Shown one piece after another: positions 7,971-16,937 of a DNA stretch of 64,000 nucleotides (its first letter is position 1; each line of letters starts with the position of its first letter). A program made the translations under genes and the position numbers. The stretch is from Clostridia bacterium. GTDB taxonomy: Bacteria > Bacillota > Clostridia > Oscillospirales > CAG-272. The notes beneath the pieces were generated by a model. It saw only the letters and a list, made by a program, of their open reading frames with translations. It ran no database searches and was not told where the DNA came from. The stretch covers positions 1 to 64,000 of the forward strand of contig JAFYBN010000109.1 of assembly GCA_017540175.1 (NCBI GenBank), in the 5' to 3' direction.

Positions 7971-8588
7971 TTATTCCTTCCACTTTGCGCTCTCCGGAAT
8001 ATGGGCGCGGACGAAGGCTTTGACAAACTCGAAATCCTGCCCGTCCGCGTAAAGCTCGTTTGCGCCGCCGCCGTGCACCTTGATGACGGAGATGCGCGGT
8101 TTTACGATAACCTTTTTCACGCGGCTCCACTCGGTCGTCGAGACGGTCCGCGTCGCGTTCAGTCCCGCGCCTGCCGCTCCCGGGCGTCCCGAAAGCGCGC
8201 CCGCGACCGCTGTGATCTCACCGAGCTTCTGCGCCTTTTTCGCCTGTGCCGCGGACTGGGAATGCACGAAGCCCTTGTCGTCCATCGTGAAATCGACAGC
8301 GTACTTCCCTCCCATGATGGCAGCGTAAAGCAGATAGCCGAGAATGAGGAGCACCGCGAAAATCCCGAGGATGATGCCGATTGTCGTTCCCCAATCGGCA
8401 AAGGTTTTTGCGTGGAAACCGTTTTCCGCCAGCGCGATGGGCAGCATGATGAGAATCCCCATGCCGAGGATGACGCCGCCGAAGACCTTACAGAGAAGCA
8501 GAAAGATGTTCGGGTTTTTGAAGAGACTCATTTCATAGCTCCAGCAGTATGTGCCGAGAGGGGCTTCAATGATCGGACCTGTCTGCAT
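7971..8588 (-). CDS. Hypothetical membrane protein with two helices and a soluble tail
   Basis: This 205-residue protein has no recognised family. Two hydrophobic segments lie at about residues 28-53 and 68-92. The C-terminal part (95-205) is soluble, starting with a beta-strand-like AVDFTMDDKGF and ending with VIVKPRISVIKVHGG and FVKAFVRAHIP, a pattern that resembles small PH-like membrane-associated domains. AGGAGG lies 8 nt before the ATG, and the gene has its own promoter about 170 nt upstream. It is transcribed toward the zinc-motif membrane protein but is separated from it by that gene's promoter. Confidence 0.65.
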   Translation of the reverse strand: MQTGPIIEAPLGTYCWSYEMSLFKNPNIFLLLCKVFGGVILGMGILIMLPIALAENGFHAKTFADWGTTIGIILGIFAVLLILGYLLYAAIMGGKYAVDFTMDDKGFVHSQSAAQAKKAQKLGEITAVAGALSGRPGAAGAGLNATRTVSTTEWSRVKKVIVKPRISVIKVHGGGANELYADGQDFEFVKAFVRAHIPESAKWKE

Positions 8589-8754
8589 GTTTCATTCCTC
8601 CTTTTAAAAAACAAAATTGTTCGCGGTTTTTGGGCAGAAGAGCCTGAATACCGCCATGCGGAACGGAAGCGACACGGCTCAGACTAAATCTTGCTGCCTA
8701 AGCACCGCGCTTATTTTTCCGCGCATTCTGCCTGCACTAAATTCATTTGATTCT
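8589..8754 (-). other. Long 5' leader with potential structure
   Basis: The transcript from the promoter at 8755-8783 would carry about 160 nt before the start codon. A GAGCC/GGCTC pair encloses an inner CCGC-atg-GCGG hairpin (roughly 8640-8690). I could not match it to a known riboswitch class. It ends in a T-rich stretch followed directly by AAAAGGAGGA. Confidence 0.35.
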
Positions 8755-8783
8755 ATTCTATCACAGAGATAAGATGAAATCAA
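8755..8783 (-). promoter_or_regulatory. Sigma-A promoter of the two-helix membrane protein gene
   Basis: Minus strand TTGATT, 17-bp spacer, TAGAAT. Confidence 0.65.
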
Positions 8784-8837
8784 TGATTCCACAAAAATAA
8801 TTTACGGATTCGCGCGGTTTTCTCAGGGCCGGCGGCG

Positions 8838-8873
8838 AAAAAAACGCCCCTTCCGTCATTTGAAAGAGGCGTT
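8838..8873 (-). terminator. Intrinsic terminator of the DUF3048 lipoprotein gene
   Basis: Minus strand ACGCCTCTTTC pairs (with G-U pairs) with GAAGGGGCGT, followed by a run of seven T. It starts 9 nt after the stop codon. Confidence 0.8.
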
Positions 8874-8881
8874 TCTCATAT

Positions 8882-10348
8882 TTACCATTTATAGTTGAAA
8901 TTGATGGATTTTTCGACGCTGTCGTCGACTACGTTGATAAAGGTCTTGCCGATGTTCAGCGCAAGCGGCTCGCCCTTCGCGGTGGTCAGCTTCAGGGGAG
9001 CGCTTTCGTTCTCGCGGGACCAGTTGATGGAGGTTCGTCTGCCGTCCGTGATGTAATAACCCGTTCCGCTCCCGACCTTGACGACGGAAACACGCGCGGC
9101 AGGGTCGCCCGGGATCGGGTTGATGTCGGTGAAGAGGATGATGACGTTCTTCACCGAGATCTGGTTTGACGTCAGGCCGTCCACGTGGGCGATGCCGTTG
9201 TACTGATAGCGGAGATATTCCTTGGTCGTGGAGTCATAGACGAAATCCACGGTCTGGATCGATGTCGAATACATTCTCACATGGGTGGCGGCGGAACCCG
9301 CGGGCTTCGTATCCTCCTCGTTGAACAGGAAGATGGGCTCGTATCCGTCTTTCAGCTTCGTTCGGTAGCCCTTGAACTTGATGCCGGAGACGATGCCCGC
9401 GCCGTTGGTCATGAGGCTGTGCTCGGATCCGATGTTGTTCATGCGCCAGGTATCGCGGAAATAGGTCGAAGGCAGGTACATATTCGCTCCGTCGAGGTTC
9501 GAGAGTCCGAGCGCTGCGATGGTCTCATACGCCTGCGGACTGCCGCCGGCGTGAACGTAGATCGCGTCGTAGTCGTTCACCCAGGTCGCGAAATAGTCGC
9601 GGGACGAGCGGATCGAGCCGACCGTGCCGATGTTCTCGTAATCGTCGACCAGCATCATGAGGCGCGGAATCTGCCCCTCCGTCACGCATTCGTAATAGAT
9701 TTGACCGTAGTCGAGGCTGTACTGGGGAAGCTGGAGCTTCAGATTGTTCAGCATGATCGCGACGGGACGTCTCTGCTGCTCGGCAAGCGTGCAGGTCTCG
9801 CCGTTCAGATAGTTATAAATGCGGGGCTCTTCTTCCTTTTTATCCTTGTCCGTATCGTCCTTATCGTCCTTGCTGTCCTTGTCGTCTTTGTCCTTGTCGT
9901 CTTTGTCCTTGTCGTCTTTGTCCTTGTCGTCCTTGTTGTCTTTGTCCTCTTTTTCTTTGTTGTCTTTTTCTTTATCACCCGTATCGGTTTTGCCGTCCTT
10001 GTCCTCTTCATCCGGCTTTTCGGTTTCCGGCTTTTCCGTTTCAGTTTTTTCCGTCTCCGGCTTTTCGGTTTCTGTCTTCTCGGTCTCGGGTTTCTCGGTC
10101 TCGGGTTTCTCAGTCTCGGGTTTCTCAGTCTCGGGCTTCTCGGTTTCCTGCTTCACAGTCTCGGCTTGTGTTTCCGAAGGGACGTCCGGAGCGGGATCCG
10201 TTTCCGCGGGAACTTCCGTCGCCTGTGTTTCGGGCGCATCCGTCACGGGCTCCTCCACGGCGGGGGCTTCCTTAGTGCCGCAGGCACAGAAAATCAGGCA
10301 GAGCGCGGCGGCGAGGGCAATCAGTCTTCTGAGATGTCGAGCTTTCAT
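8882..10348 (-). CDS. DUF3048 (YerB-type) lipoprotein with long charged linker
   Basis: The 488-residue product begins at the ATG at 10348 (AAAGGA before it); the longer frame would start before the lipoprotein signal peptide. The signal ends in a lipobox (F-C-A-C, lipidated Cys 23). Residues 24-66 are Glu/Pro/Thr-rich. Residues 68-112 are TEKPE/TEKTE repeats, and 116-172 are almost pure Lys/Asp. From about 175 the YerB/DUF3048 domain follows (RPVAIMLNN, GSIRSSRDY, AIYVHAGGSP, then a C-terminal half with WSRENESAPL). The function of the family is not established; it is common in Firmicutes as a membrane-anchored extracellular protein. The charged linker probably spans the cell wall. Confidence 0.85.
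   Translation of the reverse strand: MKARHLRRLIALAAALCLIFCACGTKEAPAVEEPVTDAPETQATEVPAETDPAPDVPSETQAETVKQETEKPETEKPETEKPETEKPETEKTETEKPETEKTETEKPETEKPDEEDKDGKTDTGDKEKDNKEKEDKDNKDDKDKDDKDKDDKDKDDKDSKDDKDDTDKDKKEEEPRIYNYLNGETCTLAEQQRRPVAIMLNNLKLQLPQYSLDYGQIYYECVTEGQIPRLMMLVDDYENIGTVGSIRSSRDYFATWVNDYDAIYVHAGGSPQAYETIAALGLSNLDGANMYLPSTYFRDTWRMNNIGSEHSLMTNGAGIVSGIKFKGYRTKLKDGYEPIFLFNEEDTKPAGSAATHVRMYSTSIQTVDFVYDSTTKEYLRYQYNGIAHVDGLTSNQISVKNVIILFTDINPIPGDPAARVSVVKVGSGTGYYITDGRRTSINWSRENESAPLKLTTAKGEPLALNIGKTFINVVDDSVEKSINFNYKW
9833..10003 (-). repeat. Lys/Asp low-complexity coding repeat (KDDKD)
   Basis: About 57 codons encode almost only Lys and Asp, with a perfect 15-bp unit (tccttgtcgtctttg on the plus strand) in tandem near 9890-9935. 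It is a spacer in the DUF3048 lipoprotein. Confidence 0.85.
10013..10147 (-). repeat. TEKPE coding tandem repeat
   Basis: Nine consecutive 15-bp units encode Thr-Glu-Lys-Pro/Thr-Glu, some identical at DNA level (ggtctcgggtttctc). It forms the first part of the wall-spanning linker of the DUF3048 lipoprotein. Confidence 0.85.
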
Positions 10349-10446
10349 TCCGTATATCCTTTTCGTTTCTCCGGGGTATCCCGTTCGATGGTATAGATGG
10401 CGCGAGAATTTCATCGGCGAGCCGCGGCGCGGCCCGATACCCCTAT

Positions 10447-10475
10447 ATCATAATCCCCTACGGGCGGCAAGTCAA
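10447..10475 (-). promoter_or_regulatory. Sigma-A promoter of the DUF3048 lipoprotein gene
   Basis: Minus strand TTGACT, 17-bp spacer, TATGAT, about 100 nt before the chosen ATG. Confidence 0.7.
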
Positions 10476-10580
10476 GACATTGTTCGATTTTTTTACCTGT
10501 TTTCGATCAAAAATTTTCAAGAATCCCCATTTTTATCCCGCTCGCCGGGATCACGACCGGTTCTGCTCCTGCGCGGCATG

Positions 10581-10622
10581 AAAAACGGGTGCGCTCTCCC
10601 AAAGGAAAAGCGTACCCGTTTT
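10581..10622 (-). terminator. Terminator of the inositol operon
   Basis: Minus strand ACGGGT/ACCCGT with an inner CGCT/AGCG extension, followed by TTTTT. It lies about 30 nt after the iolE stop and closes the operon. Confidence 0.8.
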
Positions 10623-10650
10623 GATGTTGATGCGGATGAAGAGCCGGCGC

Positions 10651-11547
10651 TCAGAGTCCGGTCTTCTCGCGGATGTAGGCGCGCGCGGTTTTCGCGTATT
10701 CGAAGGGATTGGCCTTCGCGGGGTCTTGTTCCGCCTCGACGACGACCCAGCCCTCATAGCCGCTTTCCTCGATGACGTCGAAGATGGGTGCGAAATCCAC
10801 GTCACCGTCGCCCGGCACGGTGAAGACGCCGGCGCGGACCGCGGTGAGGAAGCTCCAGCCTTCCTTCATCGCCTGATCGCGGATGGGAAGACGGACGTCC
10901 TTTAAGTGGATGTGACGGATGCGGGAAATGTACTTCTTCAAAATCGGGAGCGGATCGATCCCGGCGAAGGTGAGGTGCCCGCTGTCAAAAAGCAGATAGA
11001 CGAGCTCGGGATCGACCATGTCCATGAAGCGGTCGATTTCCTCCGCGGTCTGCACGCCCGTGCCCATGTGATGATGGCAGGTGAGGGTCATGCCCTTTTC
11101 TTTCGCGAGCTTGCCGAGTTCGTTATAGCCCTCGGTGACTCGCTTCCACTGCTCGTCCGTCCAGCGGGGCTTCTGATCGCCGAAAATGCTGACGTTTTTG
11201 CCCTGAATGGAATCGCCCTGTTCGGAGGCGCCGATGACCCGCGCACCGAGCGCGTACAAACGGTCGCGGTGTTCGATGAAGTTCTTCTTCGTCACCTCAA
11301 AGGGCTCGGAAATGAAGAGGGTCGAGAACCACGCGTTGCAGATCGTCAGCCCGCGCACGTCGAGTTTGTGCTTCAGTACCGCGGTGTCCTTCGGATATTT
11401 GTTGCCGATCTCGCTGCCCTTGAAGCCCGCGAGCGCCATTTCGCTCACGCACTGCTCAAAGGTGTTCTCCCCGCCGAGATCGGGCATGTCGTCGTTCGTC
11501 CAGCCGATCGGGGCGATGGCGAGCTTAACTTTCTTGGGATCAAGCAT
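10651..11547 (-). CDS. iolE: Inosose dehydratase
   Basis: The 298-residue protein is a xylose-isomerase-like TIM barrel matching IolE, which dehydrates scyllo-inosose (2-keto-myo-inositol) to 3D-trihydroxycyclohexane-1,2-dione. Seen: [13 protein letters not shown] near the N-terminus, [24 protein letters not shown] with metal-site His, [21 protein letters not shown], and [10 protein letters not shown] near the end. The ATG at 11547 is used because AAGGAG precedes it and the upstream in-frame residues are unlike IolE. It is the last gene of the iol operon, 26 nt after iolD, and its product feeds IolD. Confidence 0.93.
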   Translation of the reverse strand: MLDPKKVKLAIAPIGWTNDDMPDLGGENTFEQCVSEMALAGFKGSEIGNKYPKDTAVLKHKLDVRGLTICNAWFSTLFISEPFEVTKKNFIEHRDRLYALGARVIGASEQGDSIQGKNVSIFGDQKPRWTDEQWKRVTEGYNELGKLAKEKGMTLTCHHHMGTGVQTAEEIDRFMDMVDPELVYLLFDSGHLTFAGIDPLPILKKYISRIRHIHLKDVRLPIRDQAMKEGWSFLTAVRAGVFTVPGDGDVDFAPIFDVIEESGYEGWVVVEAEQDPAKANPFEYAKTARAYIREKTGL

Positions 11548-11573
11548 GAGTCGTATCTCCTTTATGTCTTCTG

Positions 11574-13427
11574 TCAGAATTTGCGGGTGTCCTTCACATG
11601 ATCGACGAGGGAATCGTACGCCTCGCGCACGCGCGGCTGTTCGGATACTTCCGCTACGCCGACGCGCCACCAGCTTTCGTAACCGGGCGTCATCGAACCG
11701 GGAAGCACCTTGATGTCGTAGAGTACGGGTTTGTCCTGCTTGAGCGCGTCCACGAGCGCTGCCTTCAGTTCCTCTTCCGTATGGATGGAATACGCCTTCA
11801 GCCCGTAGCCCTCCGCGTTCTTCGCAAAATCGAGGGGCATGATCGCGCCGTCCAGTTCCCCGGTCTTCGGATCACGAAAGCGGAACACCGTACCGAAGGT
11901 ATCGCCCCCCTGGTTGTTCTGGAGATTTTCAATGCATCCCCAGCCGGAGTTGTCGAAGAGGCAGAAGTGGACGCGGAGTCCCTCCTGCAGACAGGTGACG
12001 AGCTCGGAATGCGCCATGAGATAAGTGCCGTCGCCGAAGAAGGTATAGACCTCGCTGTCCGGGCAGGCGAGCTTCACGCCGAGCGCGCCGTTGGTTTCGT
12101 ATCCCATGTTCGAGAAACCGTATTCCATGTGGTAGGTATCCCGGTCGCCGGGACGGAACAGACGCTGCATATCCCCGGGGAGACTTCCCGCGCTGCCGAC
12201 GGCGACGTCGGACGGCTTCATGAATTCGTTGATGATCCCGAGCGCGCGCGTCTGGGTGAGCCCGCGGGGGTCTTCCTTGTGATACCAGTCGTCCGCGATC
12301 GCGAGCCACTCGGCGCGCTCCTTTTCGGCTGCCGGAATATTCCCGGCGCGGTAACCGTCGAGCGCGGCGGTGAGAGCGGTCAGCCCTTCCCGCGCGTCGC
12401 AGATCATCGGCTCGGCGTCCATCTTCACGGCGTCGAACGGGCAGATGTTGAGAGAAACGACCTTCGTGTTCTCTCCGAAGAGCCACTTCGAGCTCGTGGT
12501 GAAATCGGTTAGACGGGTGCCGACCGCCACGATGACGTCGGCGTCCTTCGCGATGCGGTTCGCGGACTGCGTGCCGGTCACGCCGATGCCGCCGAGGTTG
12601 AGCGGATGGGTCCACGGGAGGGTCCCCTTGCCCGCCTGCGTTTCGGAGAACGGAATGCCGGTCTTTTCAATGAACTCTGCGAGCGCGTCTCCCGCGTAGG
12701 AATACCGGACGCCGCCGCCGCAGATGAGGAGCGGGTTCTTCGCACCGCGGATGATCTCCGCCGCGCGCTCGGTCTGTGCCGCGGTCGGGATCCTGCGGTC
12801 GAGGTGCCACACGCGCTTTCTCAGGAAGGAGACGGGATAATCGTACGCCTCGCCCTCCACGTCCTGGGGCATGGCAAGGCAGACAGCGCCGGTGTCGGCG
12901 GGATCGGTCAGCACCCGCATGGCGTGGATCGCCGCGGTCATGAGCTGCTCGGGACGCTCGATGCGGTCGAAATAATGGCAGACGCCGCGGAAAGCGTCTG
13001 TGACGGTCTGACCGAACGAATGGAAGAATTCCGCCTGCTGGAGCACCGGGTCGGGCTGGCGGCACGCGAAGGTGTCGCCGGGCAGGAGCAGGAGGGGAAT
13101 GCGGTTCGCCGTCGCACAGCCTGCCGCTGTGACCATGTTCATCGCGCCCGGTCCGATGGAGGACACGCAGGGGATGATCTCAAGACGGTTCTTCTGTTTG
13201 GCAAACGCCGTCGCGGCAAGAGCCATGTTCTGCTCGTTCTTGCCCTGCAGGAAGCGGATGGAATGCCCACCCTGCTGCAGCGCCTGACCGACGCCGACGA
13301 CGCATCCGTGACCGAATACGCCGAAGATGTTGTTGACAAATCTGCTTTCCCTGCCGTCGAGCTCCACGTACTGCGCGTCAAGGAAGCGGACGAGGGCCTG
13401 CGCCATCGTCAAACGGATTGTTTCCAT
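11574..13427 (-). CDS. iolD: 3D-(3,5/4)-trihydroxycyclohexane-1,2-dione acylhydrolase
   Basis: The 617-residue protein belongs to the thiamine-diphosphate acetolactate synthase superfamily and has the size of IolD. It hydrolyses the ring diketone to 5-deoxy-glucuronate. Visible are the N-terminal catalytic region ([13 protein letters not shown] and [15 protein letters not shown]), the central domain ([13 protein letters not shown]), and the C-terminal TPP-binding stretch, which begins FFGDGTYLM and ends with the paired Asn of LQNN. The start has the IolD-like [16 protein letters not shown]. It lies 19 nt after iolB and before iolE, and acts between IolE and IolB in the pathway. Confidence 0.95.
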   Translation of the reverse strand: METIRLTMAQALVRFLDAQYVELDGRESRFVNNIFGVFGHGCVVGVGQALQQGGHSIRFLQGKNEQNMALAATAFAKQKNRLEIIPCVSSIGPGAMNMVTAAGCATANRIPLLLLPGDTFACRQPDPVLQQAEFFHSFGQTVTDAFRGVCHYFDRIERPEQLMTAAIHAMRVLTDPADTGAVCLAMPQDVEGEAYDYPVSFLRKRVWHLDRRIPTAAQTERAAEIIRGAKNPLLICGGGVRYSYAGDALAEFIEKTGIPFSETQAGKGTLPWTHPLNLGGIGVTGTQSANRIAKDADVIVAVGTRLTDFTTSSKWLFGENTKVVSLNICPFDAVKMDAEPMICDAREGLTALTAALDGYRAGNIPAAEKERAEWLAIADDWYHKEDPRGLTQTRALGIINEFMKPSDVAVGSAGSLPGDMQRLFRPGDRDTYHMEYGFSNMGYETNGALGVKLACPDSEVYTFFGDGTYLMAHSELVTCLQEGLRVHFCLFDNSGWGCIENLQNNQGGDTFGTVFRFRDPKTGELDGAIMPLDFAKNAEGYGLKAYSIHTEEELKAALVDALKQDKPVLYDIKVLPGSMTPGYESWWRVGVAEVSEQPRVREAYDSLVDHVKDTRKF

Positions 13428-13446
13428 GCCTGAAGCTCCTTTCGGC

Positions 13447-14268
13447 TTATTTCTTGTCTCCCCAGTATTTACTCTCCGGCTTCATGACCCAGAGATGCTC
13501 GTCGAGGAAGACGGGATAATCGGGCTGCTTGTACGGGCATCCGTCAAGGTGGCGGATCGCCCAGAGATACCAGAGGGCGTATCCCGGCGCGGTGCAGTGA
13601 GGATGCGTCAGTCCCGGCGCGATGAACACGGTGTCGTTGTTCTGCACCTTCACGACGTCGTCCCCGAGCTCGCCGTAGCCGAAGCCGTTTGACGGATTGG
13701 TCTTATAATAATAGATTTCCGGCTGGGGATGGTGGTGCGGCGGATAGCTGCTCCATTTGCCCGGGAAGCCGATGACCTCACCGAGAACGAGGTTCGCGTA
13801 AGGGGCGTTCGAATAGTCGAAGATCGTGCGGACGATGCGGGTGCTCGTCTCGCGCATCAGCCCCGCGCCGCGGAACTCGTCCGGGGTATCGGCGGGAAGA
13901 TAGAGCTTCGAGCCGAATTCACGCTCGTTGTCCGTGCGCATGATGTTCAGCTCCGCTTCGTCGGAGAGGCAGGTCACGCGGATCGCGGTCGCGCGGTCGG
14001 CATGGAGCGCGGTCGGGGGCACGTCGAAGCAGTTTTCGCGGAATTCGGTATGGGTCTTCTCTGCCCATTCGAACTTCACTTCGCCGTACACAAGCAGGAC
14101 CGCTTTCTCAAGCGCGGCATCCTCTTCGTACACGTCGCCCTTCTTCATGCGGTAAACGCCGAAATCCATCAGCATATCCGCGTGCGCGCCGTTCATTTCT
14201 GCGAGCCATTTCAGCCCGAAGGGATGCGCGCCGCGCGCTTTGATGATTTTCTCTTCCATATTCCTCAA
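13447..14268 (-). CDS. iolB: 5-deoxy-glucuronate isomerase
   Basis: This 273-residue bicupin matches IolB, which isomerises 5-deoxy-D-glucuronate to 5-dehydro-2-deoxy-D-gluconate. Diagnostic stretches are PPHHHPQPEIYYY (metal-binding His and Glu), NDTVFIAPGLTHPHCTAPGY and YLWAIRHLDG. Its ATG overlaps the iolG stop by 4 nt (ATGA), so translation is coupled. It sits mid-operon between iolG and iolD. Confidence 0.95.
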   Translation of the reverse strand: MRNMEEKIIKARGAHPFGLKWLAEMNGAHADMLMDFGVYRMKKGDVYEEDAALEKAVLLVYGEVKFEWAEKTHTEFRENCFDVPPTALHADRATAIRVTCLSDEAELNIMRTDNEREFGSKLYLPADTPDEFRGAGLMRETSTRIVRTIFDYSNAPYANLVLGEVIGFPGKWSSYPPHHHPQPEIYYYKTNPSNGFGYGELGDDVVKVQNNDTVFIAPGLTHPHCTAPGYALWYLWAIRHLDGCPYKQPDYPVFLDEHLWVMKPESKYWGDKK

Positions 14269-15284
14269 GCCTCGCAGATCTCGCTGATCTTCACGGGACG
14301 ATGCTCGTCGAGGGACTTCTTCGCTGCCTTCGCGAGGACGACGCTCATCAGTCCGGCATGGATGCCGACGGGAACCTCGGTGTCTTCGCGGATGGCGCGG
14401 ATGAACTGGCGCATTTCCTCGGTGAAGGACGCCATATATCTCTCAAGGAAGAAGAACTGCGGCTTGTCGCCGACGACGCCGGAGGCGGTGGAGACCTTCA
14501 CGGTGCTGTCGCCGTCGTTTTCATCCGCCGCCATGCCGAGGGAGCCGAAGACTTCCACTCTCTGGTCGTAGCCGTAGGCTGCGCGGCGGCTGTTGTCGAT
14601 CACGCCGAGCGCGCCGTTTTCGAAGGTGAGGGTCACGATCGCGGTGTCCACGTCGCCCGCTTCGCCGATGCGCTTGTCCACAAGGCTCGTGCCCATCGCG
14701 TAGACTTCCTTCACGTCGCATCCGGCAAGGAACATCGCCATGTCGAAGTCATGGATCATCATATCGATGTAGAGCCCGCCGGAGGAAGCCGCGTATTCCG
14801 GGGACGGCGGCTCGGGGTCGCGCGAGGTTATCTTGATGATCTCGATATTGCCGAGAGTCCCGTCCGCCGCGAGCTGCTGCACATGGCGGTGGTTGTGGTC
14901 GAAGCGGCGGTTGAAGCCGATTTGGAGTTTTTTGCCGGTCTTTGCGGCGACTTCGGCAACTTCCTTGATTTTCTCAAGCGAGGTATGTACGGGCTTTTCG
15001 CAGAAAACATGCTTGCCCGCGTTCAGCGCGGCGATGGTGATATCCGCGTGCGTGGGGGTGGGGGAGCAGACAAGCACCGCGTCGATCGCGGGGTTGTTCA
15101 CGATGTCCATGTAATCGGCGGAATAAGCCGGGACGCCGAAGCGCTCCGCGAGCTTTTTCGCGTTCGATTCGATCACGTCCGTGACCATGACGACTTCCGC
15201 TTCGGGAATGTGGTAGGTGATGGACTCGGCGTGGACGTTTCCGATGCGTCCCGCGCCCACGATGCCGATTTTCAGCTTGTTCAT
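14265..15284 (-). CDS. iolG: myo-inositol 2-dehydrogenase
   Basis: This 339-residue Gfo/Idh/MocA oxidoreductase has the NAD-binding IGIVGAGRIGNVHAES at the N-terminus, HVFCEKPVHTS (EKP motif), and GLYIDMMIHDFDMAMF, whose Asp and His are the catalytic residues of inositol dehydrogenase. It oxidises myo-inositol to scyllo-inosose, the first step of the pathway. The position inside the iol operon, coupled to iolB, distinguishes it from the other dehydrogenase of the same family at 5620-6711. GGAG precedes the ATG. Confidence 0.93.
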   Translation of the reverse strand: MNKLKIGIVGAGRIGNVHAESITYHIPEAEVVMVTDVIESNAKKLAERFGVPAYSADYMDIVNNPAIDAVLVCSPTPTHADITIAALNAGKHVFCEKPVHTSLEKIKEVAEVAAKTGKKLQIGFNRRFDHNHRHVQQLAADGTLGNIEIIKITSRDPEPPSPEYAASSGGLYIDMMIHDFDMAMFLAGCDVKEVYAMGTSLVDKRIGEAGDVDTAIVTLTFENGALGVIDNSRRAAYGYDQRVEVFGSLGMAADENDGDSTVKVSTASGVVGDKPQFFFLERYMASFTEEMRQFIRAIREDTEVPVGIHAGLMSVVLAKAAKKSLDEHRPVKISEICEA

Positions 15285-15355
15285 GGCAGTTGATCTCCTT
15301 CGATTATTTCAATAATTATATTTTTGAGAGTTATTGCTCGTGCCGAAGCGCTGGA

Positions 15356-16867
15356 TCAGAGCGAGCCGTCCCAGGTGGAGACGTGTTCCTTCTTCATTTC
15401 TTCCTCGTCGAACCAGCGGACGGTGACGTTCTTCGATTCGGTGTAGAAGCGGAAGGCATCCTTGCCGTGGCAGTGGAGATCGCCGAAGAAGGACTGCTTG
15501 TGTCCGCTGAACGGGAAGATGCCGATCGGAACCGGGATGCCGACGTTCACGCCGACCATGCCGCCGTCGGTGCGCCGCGCGAATTCACGGGCGTAATAGC
15601 CGCTTTGGGTGAAGATGACGGAGCCGTTCGCGAAGGGATTGCGGTTCATGAGGGCGAGACCTTCTTCGAAATCCTTCACTCTCTTGATGCAGAGCACGGG
15701 ACCGAAGACCTCGCGCGTGCCGATGGTCATTTCCTCGGTCACGTGGTCGAAGATCGTGTGGCCGATGTAGTAACCGTCCTCGTATCCCTCGACCTTGACG
15801 TCTCTGCCGTCGAGAACGAGCTCTGCTCCTTCTTCGATGCCCTTTTCGATCCAGTCGAGCACGAATTTCTGATGGGACTTTGAGCCCACGGGTCCGAGCT
15901 TGGAGGTCTTGTCGTACGCGGGACCGACCTTCTGTTCTTTGCACAGACGAACGATTTCGGCGACGAGCTGGTCGGCAATGGATTCTTCCGCCACGACGAC
16001 CGGGAGAGCCATGCAGCGCTCGCCCGCGCATCCGAAGGAGGAGTTCATGATGCCGGCGGCGGTGCGGGTGATCGGGGCGTCGCTCAGCACGAGCGCGTGG
16101 TTCTTCGCTTCGCACAGGCACTGCACGCGCTTGCCGTTCGCCGCGGCGGTCGCGTAGACATGCTTGCCGACGGAGGTGGAGCCGACGAAGGTGACGCCGC
16201 GGACGTCCTCATGGGTGAGGAAGAGTTCCGCCTCGTTGCGGGAGCACGGCACAACGTTGAAGATGCCGTCCGGAACGCCGGCTTCCTTATAAAGCTCGGC
16301 AAAGCGGAGGGAGGTCATCGGGGTGGTGGAAGCGGGCTTGAGCACGAACGCGTTGCCGCAGACGATGCAGAGGGGAGCCATCCAGCCCACCGGGATCATG
16401 GCGGGGAAATTCCACGGAGCGATGCCGGCGAAAACGCCGATGGGCTCGCGGTAGAGGGTGGTGTCGTAGCCGGTGGAGGTGTTCATCAGGCTCTCGCCCA
16501 TGAGCAGGGACGGCGCGGAGCAGGCGAGCTCGGTCATCTCAAGCGCCTTGCCGACGTCACCCGCCGCCTCGCTCCAGCACTTGCCGTTCTCGGTCGCGCA
16601 GAGCAGAGTCAGCTCGTCCATGTTTGCCTCGATGAGGTTGCGGAGCTTCATCATGATCGAAGCTCTCTTGCGGACGGGAGTGTCGCGCCATGCCGGGAAA
16701 GCGGCCTTCGCCGCGGCTATGGCAGATTCGACCTCTTCCTTCGTGCAGCACGGGACCTTCGCGATCTCGTGTCCGGTGGAGGGATCGTAAATGGTGTTGA
16801 ACTTTTCGGACTTGCTTTCGATGAATTCCCCATTGATGAAGGGCTTCATCACATTGACGTCAGCCAT
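15356..16867 (-). CDS. iolA: Methylmalonate-semialdehyde (malonate-semialdehyde) dehydrogenase, CoA-acylating
   Basis: This 503-residue aldehyde dehydrogenase resembles IolA/MmsA, which turns malonate semialdehyde into acetyl-CoA and CO2 at the end of inositol breakdown. Seen: APWNFPAMIPVGW, GVTFVGSTSVGKHVY, the catalytic cysteine in SFGCAGERCMALP, and GVNVGIPVPIGIFPFSGHK near the C-terminus, typical of the MmsA group. AAAGGAG lies before the ATG. It is preceded by iolC after 70 nt and followed by iolG after 71 nt, both gaps without clear terminators. Confidence 0.93.
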   Translation of the reverse strand: MADVNVMKPFINGEFIESKSEKFNTIYDPSTGHEIAKVPCCTKEEVESAIAAAKAAFPAWRDTPVRKRASIMMKLRNLIEANMDELTLLCATENGKCWSEAAGDVGKALEMTELACSAPSLLMGESLMNTSTGYDTTLYREPIGVFAGIAPWNFPAMIPVGWMAPLCIVCGNAFVLKPASTTPMTSLRFAELYKEAGVPDGIFNVVPCSRNEAELFLTHEDVRGVTFVGSTSVGKHVYATAAANGKRVQCLCEAKNHALVLSDAPITRTAAGIMNSSFGCAGERCMALPVVVAEESIADQLVAEIVRLCKEQKVGPAYDKTSKLGPVGSKSHQKFVLDWIEKGIEEGAELVLDGRDVKVEGYEDGYYIGHTIFDHVTEEMTIGTREVFGPVLCIKRVKDFEEGLALMNRNPFANGSVIFTQSGYYAREFARRTDGGMVGVNVGIPVPIGIFPFSGHKQSFFGDLHCHGKDAFRFYTESKNVTVRWFDEEEMKKEHVSTWDGSL

Positions 16868-16937
16868 GGGATCTGTCTCCTTTATGTAACTTTAGTAATT
16901 GATGAAGGATTATTTTCCAGCCAAAGTGCTTCCCTGA

